Source: Laetiporus sulphureus 93-53 (Eukaryota; Basidiomycota; Agaricomycetes; Polyporales; Laetiporaceae). Taken from it: 20,086 bases of DNA. This document shows positions 10,742 through 17,466 of this stretch, in pieces. The notes below the pieces were generated by a model, which was given only the letters and a program-made list of their open reading frames with translations, did no database searches and was not told where the DNA came from. Numbering within the stretch: position 1 is the stretch's first letter; each line of letters begins with the position of its first letter. The position numbers and the translations under genes were made by a program. The DNA lies in the NCBI RefSeq assembly GCF_001632365.1, contig NW_024468622.1, forward strand, positions 1 to 20,086, in the 5' to 3' direction.

Positions 10742-12282
10742 CTTCAACTTGGTATCTCTCTTCTCCATCAACTGCCGATTCATCCTTAGTCTGCCCAATG
10801 GACGAAGAAAATGCGGGAAACGCTCGCCGTGTTTCCCGCCGACTCGGACAATACTAGGTGAGCCGTGCGAGACTTTGCTTGGAAAGAAAGACAACACTGA
10901 CAGACAATGCACCCACAGGTGGCCACTGCGCGATGTTCATTTGTTACCTCCTGGCTTGCATGTGAATGAAGAAACCTGTTTTTATATGACTCATGGCGGC
11001 ATCACCCGTGTCGGAGGTGCCAACCTCGAGCTGAGAGCGGCTGTGATGTGTATCCAATATCATTGTGTGGCGTGGGGAAAGCCAAATAGATGAATGATCA
11101 AGTCTCCGGTGGAGTGCATTACGCTGCTAGCAAGGATTCGCCATTAAGAAAGAGTAGAACGTGTTTGCGAGTCGCGTGCCAGCGCTATCCGTGGACAGAC
11201 AACATTTACACTGTGGGTTGTCTCACGGTCGCCACTCGTCGGGCGTTCTCGTCCAAGCGCACATTGGGCGGCTTCGTCCTGAGAGTGGTCGGCCATATCT
11301 GCCGGTGCTGAGACGAGACGGCGCCGGCAGAAGAACGCTTATCATCACGCAACGGAGAATTACAGCGAGGCAGAGCCATCTAAATCGACAGGCTTCTTCT
11401 AGTCCTGAGTTTGTACATATGATATTTGCCGTTCGGTATCGCGATTAGCGAGCGGGTTGAGCAGGCAGCGCTTCCATCTACCATCTGACGACTCACCACC
11501 GTGATGGGGAAAATTCCAACGTGATCGATATGATGATCGCGTCTGCGGTGAGTAGTATGCCGATAATGTGAGTACAGTACCGAATACTGTGCGACCGACC
11601 TTCAAAATGCTTGTTTGCTGAATCGTATGTCATTGTTCAAATGCCCGCTTCAGGTAGTAGTGACCATTCAGGGCTCTGAAATGCTATGAGGAAAACAATA
11701 GTAACATGTCATATGTCATGCGCTTGCGCCACAAAGCTCGGGTACGGAACACACCGGGTCGAGTCTTCGGAAGGACGTTCTGCTTGTACATGAACTAGCA
11801 CAGATACCGTCCAGCCGACGCGGTATGCGTTCACCGCTCGGCGTCGTCGTATGTAGGCACCAGCATTGTCCCATCATGCAAAACTCGACAATCATTTTGT
11901 CAAATGGTGGTGAGGACCCTGGTGGATTGTTACAATCTGTTAGTATCGAAGTCGTGAGTTCAACTTTTTTGGTTACGTGCAAGTCGTTGGCAAAAATACC
12001 CCTTGACCTCTTACAATCTCGGCTGCGCATGGATGAGGACGTGGACAGATAAGTCAGGGGAAAATTGGATGCATCATTCAGTTGCCTGATCATCAATGGC
12101 CTCGTGGGCCCTGTGGCATCAGAAGGCGTCTGAAGGAGATACACAGCGCATTATTTTTTTCCTCTCCGCTTGCATCGATAGCGTCATGTGCGGCCTGATT
12201 CCTCATTATCGACGACAAACTTCTTTTTGGTGAACCATCGAGCGTAATGATATCGTTGGAACTCTGCCATCGTTCTCTCGAC
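10742..12282. repeat. Intergenic block R2 (between genes A and B)
   Basis: Colinear with R1 and R3. It begins with the former 3' coding end, still recognisable after the earlier stop of gene A, and includes the landmark at 10789. Shared words include CCAAGCGCACATTGGGCGGCTTC near 11252, GAGAGTGGTCGGCC near 11281 and GGAGATACACAGCGC near 12134. No TATA box is seen close to 12283. An antisense frame at 11716-12144 has counterparts in R1 and R3 but no recognisable domain. Confidence 0.6.
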
Positions 12283-13995
12283 ATGATACCTGAGAAACCT
12301 GAGAAGGAAGGTCGTCCTGCTGTTGCAAGATCTGGCATGTATGCAGCGGAAATGCTAACGCGGCGTTATGCGTTGCATGCAATTAACGTCGACATCGTTG
12401 GCAAGCACTTGTTCTCCATTGTTACATGAGCTATGACTGACTGCGACACTTCAGACAATTTAGCATGGGTATGGTGGTATGATCAACAAGGTGCAATCCA
12501 GTCAAGCGGTGTCGATTTCATCAAGGACCTTCCCTATTTCCTTGTTCTGATTGCCACATTCCGTCATTTGGGTCTGCGTGAATGCGGCATTGACGCCACA
12601 CTGAGAAGAGATGGACATCAGCACTATTTGAAGAGGGCTACGAGAGAGTATCCGAGGAACGACAGAACAGTTCACGAGATCCATCCCCGTCGCACCCACG
12701 GCTTCGACGTCACATTCGGAGATCGCAAAGATCAGACGAATGTCAAAGCAGCCACCATTGCACGTTCTGACAAGATCGTTAGATCGCGATATTCCCTTTT
12801 CGGTCGGGAAGCAAGGGACTTCGAGGCCACGCAGAAGAAGGCGACCCAAGCGGATACAGTCATGAAGAGATACTGGCCGGAAGTCACTCTCACGAGCGAG
12901 GCCGTCGCTTTGGAGCGGGCGGTAGAAATGGGTCGGGGAGATCCGCTCATAGAGGGACATCTGCCCACGGTACTTGCCTCGTACGACCTGAACTACTCGA
13001 CTGGAACAATTCGCGAGGATATCCAGAAAGAAGGACGAACTGTGGGGAATGCTATCGGTGACTCACATTGCATGCGCCTACTGCTGATGCGGAAACTGTT
13101 GCCCATCGACGGATTGCCTGCGGAGGAGTTTTTGCGTGTATGGGTGGAATGTTATCGATGTGAGTATCATGCTACTCCAGTGATTTGTCGTGTAAATCGC
13201 TCTCGAGCAGGCCATTTCGCGCTCTGGATGAAGGGCTTGAAACACACGGATATCAGTCTTGACAACATGCTCTATGATCCCGTCACTCAAAAAGGTGTTC
13301 TGAACGTCTGCAATTTGGTCTACCTGGATGATAGGAGCCAGGCGATAGGGCAGGAACGGACTGGCACCGTCCCCTTCATGGCAATGGATCTTCTCTCAAG
13401 AGAGTATTTCCGCGGAGAGATTGCGCGCTTGTACCGCCACGATTTCGAATCATTCCTTTGGATCCTGCTTTATAGGCTGCTGCGTGGATTCACCACGGAG
13501 CAGAATAAAGACTTGGGAAAATGGAACACGGGGAATTACAAAGATTGCTTTGAGTCCAAGAGCGCTTTCCTCGCCAGGTATATGGGAACATGGGAAGCTA
13601 CGGACGAGAATGCACTGGTTTGGAAAGGCGTTGGATTTTGGTTGTTTAGATGGTTGGATGAAAAACTTTACACTATGCGGCGCTTGCGTGATTTGAAGAA
13701 TCAGGAACCAGAAGAGCTGTCATGGAGTGGCCTCGAAGAGATAAATCGATGGGACGATCCGTCCAACCAGTCGTCCACACAGGTTCTCAAAGACGCTGAG
13801 GGTGTCATTGCGACGCGCTTGGCTAAGGCGGGTTCCTCCATTCCCTTCAAGTTCCAACCGCTCTCTGACGAAGAGCTCCAACGGTATCTCCCTTCTCCAT
13901 CAACTCGCAATTCATCCGTAGTCTGCCCAACGGACGAAGAAAATGCGTGGAAAACGCTCGCTGTGTTCCCCACAGACACGGATGATATTAAGTGA
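12283..13995 (+). CDS. FunK1-type kinase-like protein, copy B (N-terminally short)
   Basis: Exons 12283-12400, 12455-13159 and 13211-13995 give 535 residues. Intron 1 is a 54-bp GC-AG intron as in A and D. Intron 2 is 51 bp, has no in-frame stop and is divisible by three, so retention would give an intact 552-residue protein. Landmarks: [34 protein letters not shown], a degraded Gly loop ([12 protein letters not shown]), Lys177 in [25 protein letters not shown] (286-290), [16 protein letters not shown], and [13 protein letters not shown]. The DFD-type motif is lost: LNVCNLV replaces LNDFDLA, so metal binding should fail and catalysis is doubtful. Its C-terminal extension beyond the end of A ends at TGA 13993. 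An in-frame ATG 36 bp upstream (12247) is an alternative start. N-terminal half, NLS-like segment and TATA box of D are missing. Confidence 0.72.
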
Positions 13996-15537
13996 GCTGT
14001 GCGAAACTTTGCGTGGAAAGAAGGACATTGACAGATGATAAACACTCTCAGATGGCAGGCCAGAGATGCTGCATGCTGAGATGCACCACGCTTCGCCCGT
14101 TGTAACGTTCATGTCGAGCGGGCATACACATCGTCGCCTTAATCACCCGAGCTTACGAACCGATAGTGGGTAGCGGACGACCACCGCGTGATGTCCATTT
14201 GTTATCTCCCAGGTGTGCATGTAAATTAGCAACCATGTTTTTCGTACAGTTTATGATGGCATCACCCGTTTCGGAGGTGCCAACCTCAAGCCAAGAATAG
14301 CTACGATACGCCTTTATATTCGGTGTCATTGTGGTGCATTGGGTGAGACGAGTGAATCACTGGTCAACTCTCCGGTGGACTGCATTACACTGCGAGCAAG
14401 GATTCGCGATGCAGAATGTGTTCGTGAGTCGTGTGACAGCGCTATCTGTGGACAGACTAGATCCACACCGTAGATAGTCTCACGGTCGCCATCTGTCGGG
14501 CGTCCTCGTCCAAGCGCACATTGGGCGGCTTCATCCTGAGAGTGGTCGGCCACATCTGCCGGTGCTGAGACGAGACAGCGCCGGAAAAAGAACGCCTATC
14601 ACGCAACACTGGGAAAGGAGAATCTCAGCTAGGTAGAGCCATTAAAATCGGCATGCTTCTTCTTGTCCTGGGTTTCTACATATGGTATTCGTCGTTCGGT
14701 ATCGCGATTAGCGGGTCGAGGAGGCAGCGCTTCCATTTACCATCCGACGACTCACCACCGTGATGTGAAAAACTTGAACGTGATCGATATGATCGCGCCT
14801 ACGTTGAGTGTGCCGACAATGTGAATGGAATTTCGGACACTTCGGGACCGACCTTCAGAATGCTTATTTGCTGAATCAGGCTGAATCGTATTCATTGTTC
14901 AGACGCCAGCCACGGGTAGTCTGAGTAGCCATTCAGGACTCGGAAATGCATGAATGTCTGCGACGAGAATATACATCATCCCATGTAGGCTCTTGGTCAC
15001 AATTGTTTAGCTTGCGGTATCGTTATCTGATGAAAAGTAACGAGGACCAGCCTGACAATTGTAACATGTCATTACGCCACAAAGCTCGGGTACGAGACAC
15101 ACCGGGTCGAAGATTCGTAAGGATGTTCTGCTCGTACGTGAACTCAATAATTTAGCACAGATACCATCCAGCCGATACGGTACGCGTTCGCCACTGGGCG
15201 TCGTCGTATGCAGGGTTGTCTCATCATGCGGAACTCGAACGATCATGTTATTAAATGGTGTTGAGGACCAGCCTCCCTTGACCTCTTACAATCTTGGCTG
15301 CGCGTGGATGAGGACGTGACATGGAGACAGTCAGTCAGGGAAAATTGGACGAGTCATTGTGCATGCCTCGTGGGCACCTGTGGCATCAGAAGACGTCACG
15401 GTCAAATCGATAGGATCATGTCATGCGGCTTGATCGTAGATCATCAACGATAAGCTTCTTTCCGGCCAGCCGTTGGGCGTACTAATGTGTTGCTAGAACT
15501 CTGCCATCATTACATCTGAAACATAAGCCTCTCCGAC
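13996..15537. repeat. Intergenic block R3 (between gene B and pseudogene C)
   Basis: Third copy of the non-coding block. It shares with R2 the words CCAAGCGCACATTGGGCGGCTTCAT (near 14512), GAGAGTGGTCGGCCACATCTGCCGGTGCTGAG and CATTTACCATC(C/T)GACGACTCACCACCGTGATG, and with R1 the CTCACGAACCGATA-like segment near 14150. No intact gene is seen. The 3' part is shortened compared with R1 and R2, for example the GGAG(G/A)TACACAG word is missing. Confidence 0.6.
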
Positions 15538-16652
15538 ATGATGCACGATGCATGATGAGGCCTGAGCAATCTGAGAAGAAAGATCCTCCTGCCCATTGTT
15601 GTACAATCCGGTATGAATGCAGCGGACATGCTATTGATCGTGGCGCTATGCCATGCACGCAACTAACGTCGTCATCGTTGGCAAGTCCCTGTTCTCCATC
15701 GTTGCATGAGCTATGACCGACGCCGACGCCACAGACAATTTAGCATGGTGTGGTGGTATGATCGACAGGGTGCTATCCAGTCGAGCGGTGTCGATTTCAT
15801 CAAGGACCTCCCTATTTCCTTGTTCTGATTGCCACATTCCGTTATTTGACTCTGGGTGAGTGCGGATTGACGCCACACTCATAAGGGATGAATATCATTC
15901 ATTATCTGAAGGATGCAGCATCCGAGGAACGACCGTGAGCAGTTCACGACATCCATCCTCGTCGCAATCACCACGGCTTCGACGTCATATTCAGAGATCG
16001 CGAACATCAAACGAACGAGAAAGCAGCAGCTATTATACATCCTGACAAAATCGTTAAATGGCGATATTCCCTCTTCGGTCGGGAAACAAGTGTCTTTGGA
16101 GCCATGCAGTGATGAAGATACACTGGCCGGAGGTCTGTTGTACGAGCGAGGCCATCGTTTTTGGGGGGGCAGTGGAACTGGGTCGGGGGGACTCGCTCAA
16201 AGAGGGACAAGGTGCTTGCCTCCTACGACCTGGACTATTCGACCAGAAAAATTCTGGGGGACACCCTGAAAGAAGGGCGGATATTGGGGAATGCTATCGG
16301 TGACTCACGTTGCATGCACCTACCGTTGATGCGAAAATTGTTGCCCATCGACGAACTGCCCGCTGAGGAGTTCCTACGAGTGGAATGCTATCGATGTGAG
16401 CATCATAGTACTTCGGTAATTTGTCGTCTAATTGGCTCTCGAACAGGCCATTTCGCGCTCTGGATGAAGAGCACTGAACACACGAGTATCAGCGTCGACA
16501 ATTCACTTCATGATCCTAGCACTTCAAATGGTGTTCCGAATGAATGATTTCGATTTGGCTAGGATCTGTCTGGACAATAAGAGCCAGGTAATGGGGCAGG
16601 AACAGACTGGCGCCATCCCCTTCATGACAATTGACCTCCCCTCACGAGAGTA
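15538..16652 (+). pseudogene. FunK1 kinase pseudogene, copy C (truncated)
   Basis: Colinear with genes A, B and D but broken many times. The start region has a small ATG-ATGCACG-ATGCATGATG scramble. Extra or missing bases shift the frame before the RYAMHA segment, in WVWWYD (GCATGGTGTGG for GCATGGGTATGG), in the DLPYF segment, and around the Lys motif. The GC-AG intron equivalent is recognisable at 15681-15734 with the same 54-bp length. The catalytic triplet reads HTS, so the catalytic Asp codon is gone, and a 4-bp insertion follows just before the DFD motif (AATGAATGATTTCGAT). Similarity stops abruptly at about 16652, inside the SREYF segment, where other DNA begins. No functional product is expected. 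Confidence 0.88.
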
Positions 16653-17003
16653 GATCACAATGTGTTCAAACTGATTCCAGCGGAATCATAACCTTGTGCC
16701 CCGGTGAAGCATCCTAGGCCGATTGATGAAGCGATATGTGCCGAAGAATAATGCGGCGTACCCACCCACTCCGGATGAACAATTAAGCATCCTAGGCTGA
16801 GATCCAATGTTTCAAGATTCCTGCATGCCACCATATCTGGAACATGAGCAAGCGAGAAATTTGTTATTGAGCGAAACAACCCTGTTGTGAAGTTGCCTGC
16901 TTTCGGAGTCATGCATTTGACTTGTTGTTTCTGGTCTCGAGCATAAAACAAGCTCATGTGGCCCATTGTTTCAAACCACGGAGCTGTCTTCAGAGGATAT
17001 CCA
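16653..17003 (-). pseudogene. Foreign segment, possible fragment of an LRR/F-box-like gene
   Basis: This DNA interrupts the repeat array: pseudogene C stops just before it and the common upstream block resumes just after it. On the minus strand an open frame runs right through it, with Leu-spaced text such as LFRSITNFSLAHVP and CRNLETLDLSLG that resembles the repeats of fungal F-box/LRR proteins. The frame continues artificially into the next block (to 17119), so no true start is visible. A 13-bp word AAGCATCCTAGGC occurs twice, at 16707 and 16785. No terminal inverted repeats or target-site duplications were found. The gene-fragment reading is tentative. Confidence 0.35.
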
Positions 17004-17186
17004 CAGGAGGTACACAGCGCAATATTGACCCCCGCTTGTATCGATAGGATCCCCCATATGAGGCTCGATCCTACTAGTAGATCATCGATAATACTAGGCT
17101 TCTTTTTTGGGTGAATCATTGGGCATATGATGGTGATGGAACTCTGCCATCATTACATCTGAAACATATAAGTCTCTCCGACACGA
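17004..17186. repeat. Partial intergenic block R4 upstream of gene D
   Basis: Matches the last roughly 180 bp of R1-R3: GGAGGTACACAGCGC, a CGCTTGTATCGATAGGAT word, GATCATCGATAATA, AACTCTGCCATCATTACATCTGAAACATA, CTCTCCGACA. In A-C the next bases are the ATG and the kinase half. Here they are followed by 1.6 kb that contains D's promoter and N-terminal exons. The junction near 17186 therefore marks the left edge of what A-C lack. Confidence 0.65.
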
Positions 17187-17405
17187 TGTGCCCAAGGTGA
17201 TAATTGTTTCACAACGAAGAACAACAGAACGTGATCGAGCGCGAAAGTTGTGCCAGCCGTAAAACGCGCAGGAACAAAAGGAACAAGCCTGATGCACTGC
17301 ACGTGACTAACATCGTGGTTTGTTCCGGAAAGCGATCAACAGAAAGCAATCAACAGAAGCCACAGCCATCGTTAAGCGCAGCATGCGGCCAGCGTCTTAT
17401 CCGAC

Positions 17406-17412
17406 TATAAAG
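17406..17412 (+). promoter_or_regulatory. TATA box of gene D
   Basis: TATAAAG lies 54 bp before the ATG at 17467, which itself has a good context (CAACCATGA). This is the only convincing TATA box next to a kinase start in the array. Confidence 0.6.
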
Positions 17413-17466
17413 GTCAGCTATTAGGGTCGGGTCGTTCCCCAGTATCACTTCACATCGCGTTCAACC

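Larger units (their letters stand above)
7669..16652. repeat. Tandem segmental duplication of FunK1 gene plus flank
   Basis: The same 3' landmark occurs at 7669, 10789 and 13921, so successive units are 3120 and 3132 bp long. Each unit carries a 3' gene end, about 1.4-1.5 kb of non-coding DNA and a kinase gene. Gene starts at 9172, 12283 and 15538 and matching splice sites keep the register. The third unit is truncated at about 16652. Divergence between units is clearly visible, with many substitutions and small indels, so the duplication is not recent. Confidence 0.8.

Noticed and set aside
7565..17186. The 3.1-kb units as a transposable element
   Set aside because: No transposase, reverse transcriptase, terminal inverted repeats or target duplications found; the units are better explained as tandem segmental duplications of a host gene.
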